DNA of 64,000 nt from Thalassotalea sp. G2M2-11 (GTDB lineage: Bacteria; Pseudomonadota; Gammaproteobacteria; Enterobacterales; Alteromonadaceae), in assembly GCF_017168195.1 (NCBI RefSeq), contig NZ_JADNYL010000003.1:558001-622000 (forward strand), given 5' to 3'. The translations under genes and the position numbers were made by a program. Position 1 is the first letter of the stretch; every line of letters starts with the position of its first letter. This document shows, one piece after another, positions 35,128 through 45,484 of this stretch. Under the pieces are notes generated by a model that was not told where the DNA came from, ran no database searches, and saw nothing but the letters and a program-made list of their open reading frames with translations.

Positions 35128-35152
35128 TCTAAGCAAGCCATAGTTACACAAA

Positions 35153-35179
35153 AAAAGCACAAGGGTTACTTGTGCTTTT
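35153..35179 (-). terminator. Rho-independent terminator of the zwf-pgl-edd-glk-eda operon
   Basis: AAAAGCACAAG-N5-CTTGTGCTTTT, with a longer A-run on the plus-strand left side that becomes the U-run for minus-strand transcription. It lies 26 nt past the eda stop. Confidence 0.87.
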
Positions 35180-35205
35180 CATTGTCTAACCCTGTTATTT
35201 TACGC

Positions 35206-35856
35206 TTACGACTTGATATGCGTTAGTGCTTGTTGAGTTAGTTGAGTAATTTTAGACCAGTCTTTTTGTGCAACAATATCATCTGAGACTAACCAAGAAC
35301 CACCACAACACATGACATTTTTTAGTGCAAGATAATTGTTAATATTGTTTATGTTAATGCCGCCAGTAGGACAAAAACGTATATCTGGGAACGGACCACC
35401 AATTGACTGGATCGCTTTTACACCACCAGATGCTTCTGCAGGAAAGAATTTAAAATGATCATAACCGTAATCAATACCATCCATTAATTCAGAAATTGAT
35501 GAAATACCAGGAATTAATGCTACATTCCCTTCATTACCTGCTTGTAATAAATCTTTTGTTAAACCGGGGCTGATAGCAAATTTAGCCCCCGCATCGGCTG
35601 AACGTTGAAGTAATTCTCTATTTGTTACCGTTCCTGCGCCTACTACTGCTTCTGGTAGTTCTTTGGCAATAGTTCGGATCACATCAAGTGCGGCAGGCGT
35701 TCTTAAAGTGACTTCTAACACTTTCACATCGGCAGCAAGTAAAGCTTCTGCTATCGGCAACGCATCTTCAACGTCTTTAATAACTAACACAGGCACGAGT
35801 GGTCCCATCGCGAAAAGGTCTTGCGGCATAACTTGCCATTTCTTAGTTAGGGTCAT
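35206..35856 (-). CDS. eda: KDPG/KHG aldolase
   Basis: Cleaves 2-keto-3-deoxy-6-phosphogluconate to pyruvate and glyceraldehyde-3-phosphate, the last Entner-Doudoroff step. The 216 aa product shows the conserved Glu in LEVTLRTPAAL, the GAGTV loop and the Schiff-base Lys in HFKFFPAE. The phosphate-binding GGI loop is FCPTGGIN. Last gene of the five-gene operon, 9 nt after glk. Confidence 0.98.
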   Translation of the reverse strand: MTLTKKWQVMPQDLFAMGPLVPVLVIKDVEDALPIAEALLAADVKVLEVTLRTPAALDVIRTIAKELPEAVVGAGTVTNRELLQRSADAGAKFAISPGLTKDLLQAGNEGNVALIPGISSISELMDGIDYGYDHFKFFPAEASGGVKAIQSIGGPFPDIRFCPTGGININNINNYLALKNVMCCGGSWLVSDDIVAQKDWSKITQLTQQALTHIKS

Positions 35857-35865
35857 AATTTCTTT

Positions 35866-36843
35866 TTATCCTAGATGTTGAAGATTATGTTGGCGAAGGT
35901 AAGCCGAAGCACCCAAAATGCCGGGTTGTGATTCAGTAATAACGTAAGTTGGAATGTTTTGATTAAAGTCTTCGAAGCGCCCTTTGCTTTCAAAGCGGCT
36001 TCTAAATTCACTTTGTTCAATAAACTCTATAAACCTTGGAACTATGCCACCAGCAATGTACACCCCGCCAAAACTGGCAAGAGTTAATGCTAGATTGCCA
36101 GCAAAACTTCCTAAAATACTACAAAATTGTGCTAATGATTGCTGACAAAGCTGACATTCTTTTGTCAATGCTTTAGCGGAAATGTCTTTAGCCGTGAGTT
36201 GAGGTAACTGAGCGTTATAAATGTGGTTCAATGCTTGATAAATCTGCTCTAAACCTAAACCAGATAACAGCTGTTCATAAGAAACATGCTCATATTTAGT
36301 AAACAAGAAAGCCAGTATTTCACTTTCAATTTTATTGACAGGGGCAAAGTCAACATGCCCTCCTTCACCACCTAATGCATGCCAATGCTCACCAATAGCC
36401 AAAGCATTAGCGACACCAAGGCCAGTGCCAGGACCACAAATAGAAATAGGTTTGCCTGCTACTGCCTTACCACCACCAATTTTCACTTTTTGGTTATCTT
36501 TAAGATGAGGAATGGCGTGAGCAATGGCTGTGTAATCATTGATCAACACCAGCTTATTAAGGTTTAACTCTTGTTTAAGCTCTCTTTTAGAAAAGCGCCA
36601 AGGCAAGTTTGTCATTGAGATCCAGTCATTTTCGACCGGACAAGCAATTGCTAAACAAGCATTAATGGTTGCATTGCTTAAACCTACTTCTTCAATATAG
36701 GTTTTTAATACGGCTGATAAACTCTCATACTCAGCGCATTGATACACTTTAATGTTGCCTGCGGCTTCTTCATTAGCAAAATAACCAAGGCGAATATTAG
36801 TGCCGCCAATATCAGCTACAATATTAACAATAGTATGTGACAT
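35866..36843 (-). CDS. glk: Glucokinase
   Basis: ATP-dependent cytosolic phosphorylation of glucose to glucose-6-phosphate. The 325 aa protein begins with the ATP-binding loop VADIGGTNIRLG. The catalytic Asp lies in VLINDYTAIAHA, the glucose contacts in GGEGGHVDF, and the second phosphate loop in GPGTGLGVA. It is two bases after edd, so glucose feeding into the pathway is encoded with it. Confidence 0.97.
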   Translation of the reverse strand: MSHTIVNIVADIGGTNIRLGYFANEEAAGNIKVYQCAEYESLSAVLKTYIEEVGLSNATINACLAIACPVENDWISMTNLPWRFSKRELKQELNLNKLVLINDYTAIAHAIPHLKDNQKVKIGGGKAVAGKPISICGPGTGLGVANALAIGEHWHALGGEGGHVDFAPVNKIESEILAFLFTKYEHVSYEQLLSGLGLEQIYQALNHIYNAQLPQLTAKDISAKALTKECQLCQQSLAQFCSILGSFAGNLALTLASFGGVYIAGGIVPRFIEFIEQSEFRSRFESKGRFEDFNQNIPTYVITESQPGILGASAYLRQHNLQHLG

Positions 36844-36845
36844 GG

Positions 36846-38678
36846 TTATTCTTGACCCTCAAATAACGAACAAGCACCCGTATTTGCCGAGCTTAAATTG
36901 TTACGCATAAAACCGAAGAGCTCTCGACCCATGCCCTGGTGATGTCCATTGACATTAAATTGTGCATTTTCACGCTGCGCTAACTCTTGCTGATCAACTA
37001 ACAAAGTTAACTGACCAGATTCACCATCGACTAACATCATATCGCCTGTTTTTACTTTAGCGATCAAACCGCCATCAAGTGCTTCAGGAGATAAATGAAT
37101 AGCAGCAGGTACTTTACCTGATGCACCAGACATACGACCATCGGTAACCAACGCAACTTTAAAGCCTTTATCCTGTAACACACCTAATGGTGGCGTTAAT
37201 TTATGTAATTCAGGCATGCCCCGTGCTTTAGGTCCTTGAAATCGAACCACAGCAACAAAATCTTTTTCTAATTCACCCGCTTTAAACGCCGTTTCAAGTT
37301 CATGTTGATCTTCAAAAACAACCGCTGGTGCCTTAATAACAGTGCTGCCTTCACGTAACGATGATGTTTTAAGCACCGACACACCTAAATTACCTTTAAG
37401 TACTTTTAAGCCGCCATCTGCTTTAAACGGAGCATCAACTGTCGCAATAACTTCTGGATCGCCTGACACATCGACACTATCAACCCACTGTAATTTTCCA
37501 TCAACCAGTTCTGGCTGTTTGGTGTAACGATTTAGACCATGGCCGCAGACAGTATCGACGTCTTCATGAAGTAAACCAGCCCCAAGCAACTGTTTAAATA
37601 ATAACGCCATACCACCAGCCTGTTGGAAGTGATTAATATCAGCAGAACCATTAGGGTAAATACGGGTAATTAACGGCACAGCATCAGATAAATCATTAAA
37701 ATCTTGGAAATTAATGATGATGCCTGCAGCTCTTGCAAATGCTATTATGTGCATGGTTAAGTTAGTTGAACCACCGGTTGCTAATAATGCCACGATGGCA
37801 TTAACAATAGATTTTTCAGTGATCATTTTGCCGGCAGGCATGTAGTTACCAGATTGTTGCGTTAAACGGGTAACCTGACGCGCAGCAGCTTTAGTCAATT
37901 CTTCTCTCAATGGGGTATTAGGTGAGACAAATGATGCACCTGGTAAGTGTAACCCCATCACTTCAACCACCAATTGGTTAGAGTTGGCTGTGCCAAAGAA
38001 AGTACAAGTGCCAGGCGCATGATATGAAGCTGATTCAGCTTCTAATAATTTATCTTCGCCAATTTCACCTTTAGCAAATTGTTGACGAACACGAGCTTTC
38101 TCTTTATTAGGGATCCCTGAAGGCATCGGGCCGGCTGGCACAAAAACGGTTGGTAAGTGGCCAAATGTCATGGTAGCAATTAGTAAACCAGGGACAATTT
38201 TATCACAAATCCCAAGCATTAATGCGCCGTCAAACATGTTATGTGATAACGCAACAGCGCTTGACATTGCAATAACATCTCGACTCATTAAGCTCAAATC
38301 CATACCAGGCTGACCTTGCGTGACACCATCACACATTGCAGGTACACCACCAGCAAATTGGGCAACCCCGCCTGTTTCACGTACGGCTTCTTTAATCACT
38401 TCAGGATAAGTTTCATAAGGTTGATGCGCAGACAACATGTCATTATAGGCAGACACAATAGCCACATCAGAATGGTTAATACCACGTAAAACATCTTTAT
38501 CCGATTTACCACAAGCAGCAAAACCATGAGCTAAATTACCACAAGATAAACTCGCACGATGGACAGTTTGAGACTTAGCAGCATCAATTTTAGCCAAATA
38601 TGCTTGGCGTGATGCTTTACTTCGTTCAACAATACGCTCCGTGATTGCTACTATTTGTTGATTCATTTTATTCGCCAT
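36846..38678 (-). CDS. edd: Phosphogluconate dehydratase
   Basis: Iron-sulphur dehydratase that turns 6-phosphogluconate into KDPG. The 610 aa protein belongs to the IlvD/Edd family. The three cluster cysteines are in regions such as [21 protein letters not shown] and [13 protein letters not shown]. The substrate-binding [15 protein letters not shown] motif lies near the C-terminus. It is 3 nt after pgl and 2 nt before glk. Confidence 0.98.
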   Translation of the reverse strand: MANKMNQQIVAITERIVERSKASRQAYLAKIDAAKSQTVHRASLSCGNLAHGFAACGKSDKDVLRGINHSDVAIVSAYNDMLSAHQPYETYPEVIKEAVRETGGVAQFAGGVPAMCDGVTQGQPGMDLSLMSRDVIAMSSAVALSHNMFDGALMLGICDKIVPGLLIATMTFGHLPTVFVPAGPMPSGIPNKEKARVRQQFAKGEIGEDKLLEAESASYHAPGTCTFFGTANSNQLVVEVMGLHLPGASFVSPNTPLREELTKAAARQVTRLTQQSGNYMPAGKMITEKSIVNAIVALLATGGSTNLTMHIIAFARAAGIIINFQDFNDLSDAVPLITRIYPNGSADINHFQQAGGMALLFKQLLGAGLLHEDVDTVCGHGLNRYTKQPELVDGKLQWVDSVDVSGDPEVIATVDAPFKADGGLKVLKGNLGVSVLKTSSLREGSTVIKAPAVVFEDQHELETAFKAGELEKDFVAVVRFQGPKARGMPELHKLTPPLGVLQDKGFKVALVTDGRMSGASGKVPAAIHLSPEALDGGLIAKVKTGDMMLVDGESGQLTLLVDQQELAQRENAQFNVNGHHQGMGRELFGFMRNNLSSANTGACSLFEGQE

Positions 38679-38681
38679 AAG

Positions 38682-39374
38682 TTACTCCGCCCAAAATACT
38701 TGGGTATTAATTACTGGATCATGAAGAAATGCTCGAATAGGCATAGCTTTGATATCACTGTTGGCACAAGCTTGTTCAAGTACCGCTTTTTTGCTGTCAC
38801 CACTAATATGTAAAAAGGTGTTTTTACTTTGCTTTAACGCATTGAAACTAAAAGTAATGCGATCATGTGGTGCCGTTGTTGGTACGACTTTCAATAATGA
38901 AGGACAATCAGCTGAAAGTGCCTGATTAATTTGTTCGCTACAAGGGAATAACGATGCCGTATGCCCGTCTTCTCCCATACCTAAAATGAGAACGTCAAAC
39001 GGTAACAGGGCTGAATCAGCGGCTAAATTCAAATCAGCAAGTGTTTCTTCTGATAATTCTTCCCCTTGTTTTAAGTGAAAAAATTTCGCGTTAACAGCTT
39101 GGTTTTGTAATAAATTTTCGTGAACTAATCGGGTATTACTGCTGTCACTATCAATATCCACCCAGCGTTCATCCGCTAACGTAATGGTAATATCAGCCCA
39201 AGGCAGTGCTTTTTGTGACAATTCGGTAAAAAAACCTTTTGGCGTTGAGCCGCCAGAAACAGCGATACTCGCTTTACCTTTCATATTCACTGCATCGGTT
39301 AAAATCGCAGCAACTTTATCAGACAATGCAGTATCTAATTCACTGCGCTGAGAAAATTCATTTAATTGATACAT
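38682..39374 (-). CDS. pgl: 6-phosphogluconolactonase
   Basis: Hydrolyses 6-phosphogluconolactone. The 230 aa protein is of the DevB/SOL type: IAVSGGSTPKGFF near the N-terminus, LADERWVDIDSDSSN and LGMGEDGHTASLFP are the three signature regions. Start codon one base after the zwf stop. Confidence 0.97.
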   Translation of the reverse strand: MYQLNEFSQRSELDTALSDKVAAILTDAVNMKGKASIAVSGGSTPKGFFTELSQKALPWADITITLADERWVDIDSDSSNTRLVHENLLQNQAVNAKFFHLKQGEELSEETLADLNLAADSALLPFDVLILGMGEDGHTASLFPCSEQINQALSADCPSLLKVVPTTAPHDRITFSFNALKQSKNTFLHISGDSKKAVLEQACANSDIKAMPIRAFLHDPVINTQVFWAE

Positions 39375-39375
39375 A

Positions 39376-40845
39376 TTATTCTACCCATTGGCGATCATCA
39401 CGCGCGATTAAAGCAATTGAAGAAACAGGTCCCCATGAACCAGCAGGATAAGATTTAGGCGGCTCATTCGTGGCTTGCCATGCTTCAATAATGCTATCCG
39501 CCCATTGCCAAGCAGCTTCAACTTCATCACGGCTAACAAATAATGACTGATTACCATTAATCACTTCGAGCATTAAACGTTCATAAGCATCAACAACACG
39601 TTGATTATCGTAAGTATCAGAAAAGCTAAGATCGAGTTTGTTTTCATGAAGATTCATCTGGTTAGCAATACCGGGGATTTTATTCATCATTTGCAGCTCA
39701 ACCCCTTCATCGGGCTGGAGACGAATTGTCAATTTATTTGCAGGTAGATCGGCATAACTATCTTTGAAAATATTGTGAGGTTGCTCTTTAAAATGAACAA
39801 CAATTTCGCTGTGCTTCGCTGGCATTCTTTTACCTGTGCGTAAGTAGAAAGGTACACCTTTCCAACGCCAGTTATCAATTTCAGCTTTAATTGCAACAAA
39901 GGTTTCGGTATTACTGTTTGCTTTCGCACCATCTTCATTCAAATAGCCAGGTACGGCACTTCCATTTAAAAAACCATCGGCATATTGGCCACGCACAGTT
40001 TTTTCTTTAACGTTTGAACGATCAATGGGGACTAAGGCTTTAACAGCTTTAAGTTTTTCGGCGCGAATACTCTCAGCACTTAAATCAGCAGGAGGCTCCA
40101 TCGCAAGTAAAGACAGAATTTGCAGTAAATGATTTTGCACCATATCACGCATTTGACCAGCATCATCATAAAAGCCCCAACGGCCTTCAATACCGACACT
40201 TTCTGCAACCGTTATCTGAATATGATCAATAGAGTTACGATCCCAATTATTAGTTAATAACGAGTTAGCAAAACGTAATACCAGTAGATTAAGGACTGTT
40301 TCTTTACCTAAATAATGATCAATACGATAGATCTGATTTTCTTTAAAGTGCTTTGACACTTGATCATTAATCACTTTTGATGATTCAAGGCTATGGCCAA
40401 TAGGTTTTTCCATCACCACTCGTACATCGTCAGTGATCAGCCCTGCCGCATGTAAACCATCAGACATATCACCATAAATAGCTGGCGGTGTTGAATAATA
40501 AAAAACACGGGTTTGATGCCCTTCCGCTAAAGTATCTGCCAATTTGCTATAGGCGGCTAAATCCTTAAAATCGAGTTGCTGATACACCAGTCGGCTGAGG
40601 AATCGAGCAAGGGTTTCTTTGTCGAGTCCCTCTTTAACAAAGTTAGTTAAATTCTCTTCTACTAACGCGATTAACTCTGTTAAAGGTAAATCTTGACGAG
40701 CTACGGCAACAATGCGGCTTTCTTGATGTAACAACCCAACATGGTCTAACTGATAGAGTGCAGGAAGTAATTTACGGCGAGACAAGTCACCTAAAGCACC
40801 AAAAATAACGAATTCACTTGCAGACTGATAATCAGAGTTTTTCAT
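39376..40845 (-). CDS. zwf: Glucose-6-phosphate 1-dehydrogenase
   Basis: NADP-linked oxidation of glucose-6-phosphate, entry to both the Entner-Doudoroff and oxidative pentose phosphate routes. The 489 aa protein has the dinucleotide loop VIFGALGDLSRRKLLPALY and the substrate-binding signature RIDHYLGKE near residue 180. First gene of the operon. The divergent region to hexR has two HexR-type palindromes, the nearest 33 nt before the start codon. Confidence 0.98.
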   Translation of the reverse strand: MKNSDYQSASEFVIFGALGDLSRRKLLPALYQLDHVGLLHQESRIVAVARQDLPLTELIALVEENLTNFVKEGLDKETLARFLSRLVYQQLDFKDLAAYSKLADTLAEGHQTRVFYYSTPPAIYGDMSDGLHAAGLITDDVRVVMEKPIGHSLESSKVINDQVSKHFKENQIYRIDHYLGKETVLNLLVLRFANSLLTNNWDRNSIDHIQITVAESVGIEGRWGFYDDAGQMRDMVQNHLLQILSLLAMEPPADLSAESIRAEKLKAVKALVPIDRSNVKEKTVRGQYADGFLNGSAVPGYLNEDGAKANSNTETFVAIKAEIDNWRWKGVPFYLRTGKRMPAKHSEIVVHFKEQPHNIFKDSYADLPANKLTIRLQPDEGVELQMMNKIPGIANQMNLHENKLDLSFSDTYDNQRVVDAYERLMLEVINGNQSLFVSRDEVEAAWQWADSIIEAWQATNEPPKSYPAGSWGPVSSIALIARDDRQWVE

Positions 40846-40877
40846 AAGAAGTATTCTCTTGTTTCTAATCTTTTTAT

Positions 40878-40892
40878 TGTAACTAAACTACA
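40878..40892. promoter_or_regulatory. HexR operator, zwf-proximal
   Basis: TGTAACTAAACTACA matches 13 of 15 positions of the HexR consensus TGTAATTAAATTACA described for Shewanella and relatives. It lies 33 nt upstream of the zwf start, where binding would block transcription until KDPG releases HexR. Confidence 0.8.
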
Positions 40893-40938
40893 TTTACAAC
40901 TAATTTATCGCGTGTGAACCACGCAGTAAAGTGTTTTT

Positions 40939-40953
40939 TGTAATTTTACTACA
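40939..40953. promoter_or_regulatory. HexR operator, second site
   Basis: TGTAATTTTACTACA matches 12 of 15 positions of the HexR consensus. Its centre is 61 bp (about six helical turns) from the first site, which would allow two HexR dimers to act together. Confidence 0.65.
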
Positions 40954-41134
40954 ATTAATTAAACTTAACGGTTATAAAGTATAATTTAAAAATAAAGTGC
41001 ACAATATAGTATTAAACATTTGCAAAAAAATGCCATTTTGATTTATATTGTATGAAAAATGAAATAAATTTTCATTTTCTCTTTCATGTTAGAGAAAAAA
41101 AATTACAGTTAATAAAAAGATCTAGGGTTAAAAT

Positions 41135-41983
41135 ATGAATATTTTAGAAAAGATTGCCAATGAACTAGACACATTTAGTAAATCAGAGCGCAAAGTTGCC
41201 GAAGTCATTCTAGCACAGCCGAGTACTGTTATTCATGCAAGTATTGCCGCATTAGCAAAGCAGGCCAATATCAGTGAGCCTACTGTCAACCGCTTTTGTC
41301 GTCGCTTAGATACTAAAGGATATCCCGACTTTAAATTACACCTAGCGCAAAGTCTTGCAAATGGTACACCTTATGTAAATCGCCACGTCGATGAAAGTGA
41401 TACTGCAGATGAATATACCGCAAAAATTTTCGAATCGACTATGGCAAGCCTTGAATTAGCCCGTAAAAGTTTAAACACGGCAACAATTAACCGTTCGGTT
41501 GATTTGTTGACACAAGCCAATAAGATTTCTTTTTTCGGATTAGGCGCTTCAGCCGTTGTGGCACATGATGCCTTGAATAAGTTTTTCCGCTTTAATGTGC
41601 CGGTCGTCTATTTTGATGATGTATTAATGCAGCGTATGAGTGCGATTAACAGCCAGCAGGGAGATGTTGTTGTCGTTATCTCACATACAGGCCGAACTAA
41701 ATCATTAGTGGAAGTAGCCAGTTTAGCTAAAGAAAATGATGCAACGGTTATCGGCATTACCACAGAAGGCACTCCCCTCGCGAAAGAATGTAACATTGTG
41801 CTATCTGTAGACGTTGCAGAAGATACCGATCTTTATATGCCAATGTCCTCTCGCATTGCGCAACTAACTCTAATCGACATATTAGCCACAGGCTTTACTT
41901 TACGTCGTGGTACCAAATTTAGAGATAACCTGAAAAAAGTGAAAGATAGTTTACGAAGCTCACGATTTGAGCGCAAAGAATAG
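41135..41983 (+). CDS. hexR: Transcriptional regulator HexR
   Basis: RpiR-family regulator that senses KDPG and controls central carbon genes. The 282 aa protein has an N-terminal HTH (about 1-77; ASIAALAKQANISEPTVNRF) and a C-terminal SIS sugar-phosphate domain (about 120-260; ISFFGLGASAVVAHDALNKF, VVVISHTGRTKSLVEVA). It is divergent from the zwf operon and 43 nt upstream of pykA in the same direction, the standard layout in Shewanella and related genera. Confidence 0.96.
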   Translation: MNILEKIANELDTFSKSERKVAEVILAQPSTVIHASIAALAKQANISEPTVNRFCRRLDTKGYPDFKLHLAQSLANGTPYVNRHVDESDTADEYTAKIFESTMASLELARKSLNTATINRSVDLLTQANKISFFGLGASAVVAHDALNKFFRFNVPVVYFDDVLMQRMSAINSQQGDVVVVISHTGRTKSLVEVASLAKENDATVIGITTEGTPLAKECNIVLSVDVAEDTDLYMPMSSRIAQLTLIDILATGFTLRRGTKFRDNLKKVKDSLRSSRFERKE

Positions 41984-42026
41984 CAATACCATTACTTAAT
42001 AATTTAGTTAAATACTAAGGATTAAA

Positions 42027-43478
42027 ATGCCTAGAAGAACGAAGATAGTTGCGACATTAGGCCCAGCAACTGAAGATAGAGAAACCTTGAAACAAGTGCT
42101 TGCAGCCGGCGTGAATGTTGTTCGCCTTAACTTTTCACATGGCAATGCGGAAGATCATATTCAACGTGCTAAAACTGTACGTGAGTTAGCAAAAGAACTA
42201 GGAATCTACGTAGGTATTTTGGGAGACTTACAAGGGCCAAAAATTCGGGTGTCTACTTTTAAAGATGGTCCGATCACATTAGCCGTTGGCGATAAATTTG
42301 AATTAGATGCCAGTTTACCCAAAGGTGAAGGTTGCCAAGAGAAAGTAGGTATTGATTATAAAAACTTACCAAAAGATGTCACAGCGGGTGATATTCTTTT
42401 ACTTGATGACGGTCGTGTACAATTAAAAGTACTGAGCACCGACGGTACATCCGTGTTCACTGAAGTTACGGTAGGTGGACCTTTATCCAACAATAAAGGG
42501 ATCAACCGTCAAGGGGGAGGATTAACTGCTCCAGCATTAACCACCAAAGATAAAGAAGACATCAAAACGGCGGCAAAAATTAATGTTGATTTTCTTGCGG
42601 TTTCATTCCCAAGAGATGCTGCCGATATGCGTGAAGCACGATTGCTTGCACAAGAAGCAGGTTGTGATGCCCGTTTAGTCTCTAAAATCGAGCGTGCTGA
42701 AGCTGTTAATGATGACAAGGTATTAGACGATATTATTCTTGCCTCTGATGTTGTTATGGTAGCTCGTGGCGATTTAGGCGTTGAGATTGGTGATGCAGCA
42801 CTGGTTGGTAAGCAAAAACACATTATTGCTCGTTCTCGTCAATTAAACCGAGTGGTGATCACTGCCACACAAATGATGGAAACGATGATCACTCAACCTA
42901 TGCCAACACGTGCAGAGGTAATGGATGTTTCAAATGCCGTATTAGATGGTACAGATGCAGTGATGTTGTCTGCTGAAACAGCAGCAGGTAAATACCCTGT
43001 TGAAACTGTCAAGGCAATGTCAGAAGTATGTCTTGGTGCTGAAACACATCGCTCAGTCAATACCTCAAGACATAGAATTGAGCTCATGTTTTCGGAAGTT
43101 TCTGAAACTATCGCATTATCAGCAATGTATGCAGCGAACCACTTAAATGGTGTTAAAGCCATTATTGCGTTAACCGAATCTGGTCATACAGCAAAACTGA
43201 TGTCACGAATTACTTCAGGCTTACCGATTTATTCATTGTCACGCCATGATAAAACCTTAAGCAAAAGTGCCATCTACCGTGGTGTTTACCCTATTGCATT
43301 TGATTCAACTTCAAGCAACCATGATAGCTTGGCTCAAGATGTTTTACATGCAGTCGTCAGTAATACCTCTTTAGTTGCTGGCGATAAAGTCATCTTCACT
43401 CATGGTGATTTAATGGAAACAGTCGGCGCTACTAATACATTGAAAATTTTGACTGTTGAGAAGTCGCACTTAAAATAA
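42027..43478 (+). CDS. pykA: Pyruvate kinase
   Basis: Converts phosphoenolpyruvate and ADP to pyruvate and ATP. The 483 aa protein starts [17 protein letters not shown]. The active-site signature is [11 protein letters not shown] with the catalytic Lys, and the Mg/K site region is [32 protein letters not shown] is the C-terminal part of the A domain. Similarity is to the PykA (type II, AMP-activated) branch. Possibly cotranscribed with hexR. Confidence 0.96.
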   Translation: MPRRTKIVATLGPATEDRETLKQVLAAGVNVVRLNFSHGNAEDHIQRAKTVRELAKELGIYVGILGDLQGPKIRVSTFKDGPITLAVGDKFELDASLPKGEGCQEKVGIDYKNLPKDVTAGDILLLDDGRVQLKVLSTDGTSVFTEVTVGGPLSNNKGINRQGGGLTAPALTTKDKEDIKTAAKINVDFLAVSFPRDAADMREARLLAQEAGCDARLVSKIERAEAVNDDKVLDDIILASDVVMVARGDLGVEIGDAALVGKQKHIIARSRQLNRVVITATQMMETMITQPMPTRAEVMDVSNAVLDGTDAVMLSAETAAGKYPVETVKAMSEVCLGAETHRSVNTSRHRIELMFSEVSETIALSAMYAANHLNGVKAIIALTESGHTAKLMSRITSGLPIYSLSRHDKTLSKSAIYRGVYPIAFDSTSSNHDSLAQDVLHAVVSNTSLVAGDKVIFTHGDLMETVGATNTLKILTVEKSHLK

Positions 43479-43500
43479 CTACGGCTTATCATCGCAATTA

Positions 43501-43526
43501 AAGGCGGCTTCGGTCGCCTTTTTTAT
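43501..43526 (+). terminator. Rho-independent terminator of pykA
   Basis: AAGGCGGC-TTCG-GTCGCCTT with one G-T wobble, a stable TTCG tetraloop and a run of six to seven T, starting 22 nt after the stop. Confidence 0.9.
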
Positions 43527-43651
43527 TAGTCAATCATCAAGAAATTTGCATCACAAACAGACTTCTTTGACTGTCAAATAATTAAGCATTGGTATAAGCT
43601 ATTGCTGACTTTAATAGTGTTGATAACACATCAATCTAATGGAGAACTTTG

Positions 43652-44647
43652 GTGACAAAACGCATAGCTTTATTAACCAGTGGTGGCGATGCACCTGGTA
43701 TGAACGCAGCAATTCGTGCCGTTGTATTAACAGCACAGCATTATCACATGCAAGTATTAGGTTTTCACCACGGTTACAACGGTCTACTCAATAATGAATT
43801 TACCCAATTATCTCTCTCTGACATCAATGGCATCATTCACCGAGGGGGCACCATTTTAAAAAGTGCACGTTGTAAAGACATGCGCAGTGACTTGGGGTTA
43901 AAACAAGCTGCCAATGTGTTATTTAAAAACAAAATTGATGCACTGATCGTGATAGGTGGTGATGGTTCATTCAATGGGCTTATTGCCTTAAAGCAGTTTT
44001 GGTCAGGACAGATGATCGGCATCCCTGGTACCATTGATAATGATATTGACGGTACCGATAATACTATCGGCTTTGCTACCGCAGTAAATACGGCGATTGA
44101 CGCCATTGATAAAATACGCGATACCGCTGACGCCTTTGATCGTGTTTTTCTTGTAGAACTGATGGGGCGAAAAAGTGGGCACATTACCTTTAATGTGGGA
44201 ATATCGTGCGCCGCTGAACAAGTATTATCGTTTGAAAACTTTCAAATAAATGATGAAAAGCAAGTTTTAAATAAAATTGCAGCACAAATTAAAGCCGCAC
44301 AGCAAGAGCGTCATAAAAGTTATTTGATCGTCATAGCAGAAAATTTATGGCCTAACGGCTCTCAGGCATTGGCAGATGGTCTAAGTCAGTTAACAGGTAT
44401 TGATTGCCCATTATGTACCTTAGGTTATATTCAGCGTGGCGGCTCACCTGTAGCCAAAGATAGATTACTTGCTACGCGTATGGGAGTCGCATCAATTCAA
44501 GCCATTGTCGATGATAAAACAGATATGATGATCGGGGAGCAAAATAACACCATGAGCTTAGTCGCATTAACACAAGCCATTAAACATGAAAAACGGGTAA
44601 GCCAAGCTCTTGTTGATGCACAAGAAAATATCTTAGCATTAAACTGA
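43652..44647 (+). CDS. pfkA: ATP-dependent 6-phosphofructokinase
   Basis: Commits fructose-6-phosphate to the Embden-Meyerhof pathway. From the GTG at 43652 (GGAG 7 nt upstream) the protein is 331 aa, against 320 in E. coli. SGGDAPGMNAAIR binds ATP, GGDGSFNG carries Gly after GGD and PGTIDNDI carries Gly rather than Lys, both marks of ATP rather than pyrophosphate use. LGYIQRGGSP is the C-terminal signature. The TTG one codon earlier is less well placed. Its presence beside a full Entner-Doudoroff operon is noteworthy. Confidence 0.96.
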   Translation: MTKRIALLTSGGDAPGMNAAIRAVVLTAQHYHMQVLGFHHGYNGLLNNEFTQLSLSDINGIIHRGGTILKSARCKDMRSDLGLKQAANVLFKNKIDALIVIGGDGSFNGLIALKQFWSGQMIGIPGTIDNDIDGTDNTIGFATAVNTAIDAIDKIRDTADAFDRVFLVELMGRKSGHITFNVGISCAAEQVLSFENFQINDEKQVLNKIAAQIKAAQQERHKSYLIVIAENLWPNGSQALADGLSQLTGIDCPLCTLGYIQRGGSPVAKDRLLATRMGVASIQAIVDDKTDMMIGEQNNTMSLVALTQAIKHEKRVSQALVDAQENILALN

Positions 44648-44659
44648 CACTATACTTGC

Positions 44660-45484
44660 TTACGCAGTTACGGCTTGTTTCACCCTGTCTTTATAACTAC
44701 GGCTGACTTTTAATTCTTTACCATTTTTAAGAACTAAATAGTACTCGCCATTGAGTTGACTACAAAACTTATCAACATAATGTTTGTTAACGATTGTTGA
44801 ACGGTGACTGCGAATAAATAACTGAGGATCTAACGTTTCTTCTAACTCTTTCATGGTTTTTCGTAAAATATGAGTATTAGCGCTGGTATGCACACACATA
44901 TAATCACCAGCAGCATCAATCCAAATAATTTCTTTCACTGGTACCCTGCTCACTTCACCAGCATCTTTAATCGCCAGAACATCTGAATAATTCGAGTAAT
45001 TGGTTAACTTATTGGCGGCTAAGTCTTGTAAAATCTCTTCACAGTCATTGCCTGTCACATCACTGACAAGCTTAACTAACTGCTCTTTATGTAATAAATT
45101 TTCTTCACTTTGAATTTTTTCACGTATTTTATCAATCGCTTGTGATAAACGCTCATCATCGACCGGTTTCAATAGATAATCAAACGCATGCACATCAAAC
45201 GCTTTTAACGCATACTGATCATAAGCGGTTACAAAAACCACCATCGGCATGGATAAACCTTGCTCAATAATGGACTGCACAACTTCGAAACCATCTAGAC
45301 CAGGCATTTGAATATCTAAAAATATCAAATCTGGCTGATATGCTCTTATTGCCTCTATTGCTTCCCTGCCATTACCACATTGAGCTATCACATTAATGTC
45401 ATCATGGGCTTGCAAACGAATGGCTAAACCTTTACGAGCTAACGCTTCATCATCAACAATTATGGTTGATAACACTTTACTCAT
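44660..45484 (-). CDS. LytTR-family response regulator
   Basis: Two-component response regulator of 274 aa. The receiver domain has the phospho-acceptor Asp57 (IFLDIQMPGLDGFE) and switch Lys (DYLLKPVDDERL). The LytTR DNA-binding domain is about residues 165-272 (IWIDAAGDYMCVHT, FIRSHRSTIVNKHYVDKF). It is encoded after its LytS-type kinase with a 4 bp ATGA overlap. The pair resembles AlgZ/AlgR and BtsS/BtsR, but neither identity can be fixed. It converges on pfkA with only 12 nt between stop codons. Confidence 0.92.
   Translation of the reverse strand: MSKVLSTIIVDDEALARKGLAIRLQAHDDINVIAQCGNGREAIEAIRAYQPDLIFLDIQMPGLDGFEVVQSIIEQGLSMPMVVFVTAYDQYALKAFDVHAFDYLLKPVDDERLSQAIDKIREKIQSEENLLHKEQLVKLVSDVTGNDCEEILQDLAANKLTNYSNYSDVLAIKDAGEVSRVPVKEIIWIDAAGDYMCVHTSANTHILRKTMKELEETLDPQLFIRSHRSTIVNKHYVDKFCSQLNGEYYLVLKNGKELKVSRSYKDRVKQAVTA

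Noticed and set aside
42509-43162. Antisense open frames of 89-104 codons within pykA
   Set aside because: They are opposite conserved pyruvate kinase domains and rich in Ser/Ala as expected from reverse reading; shadows.
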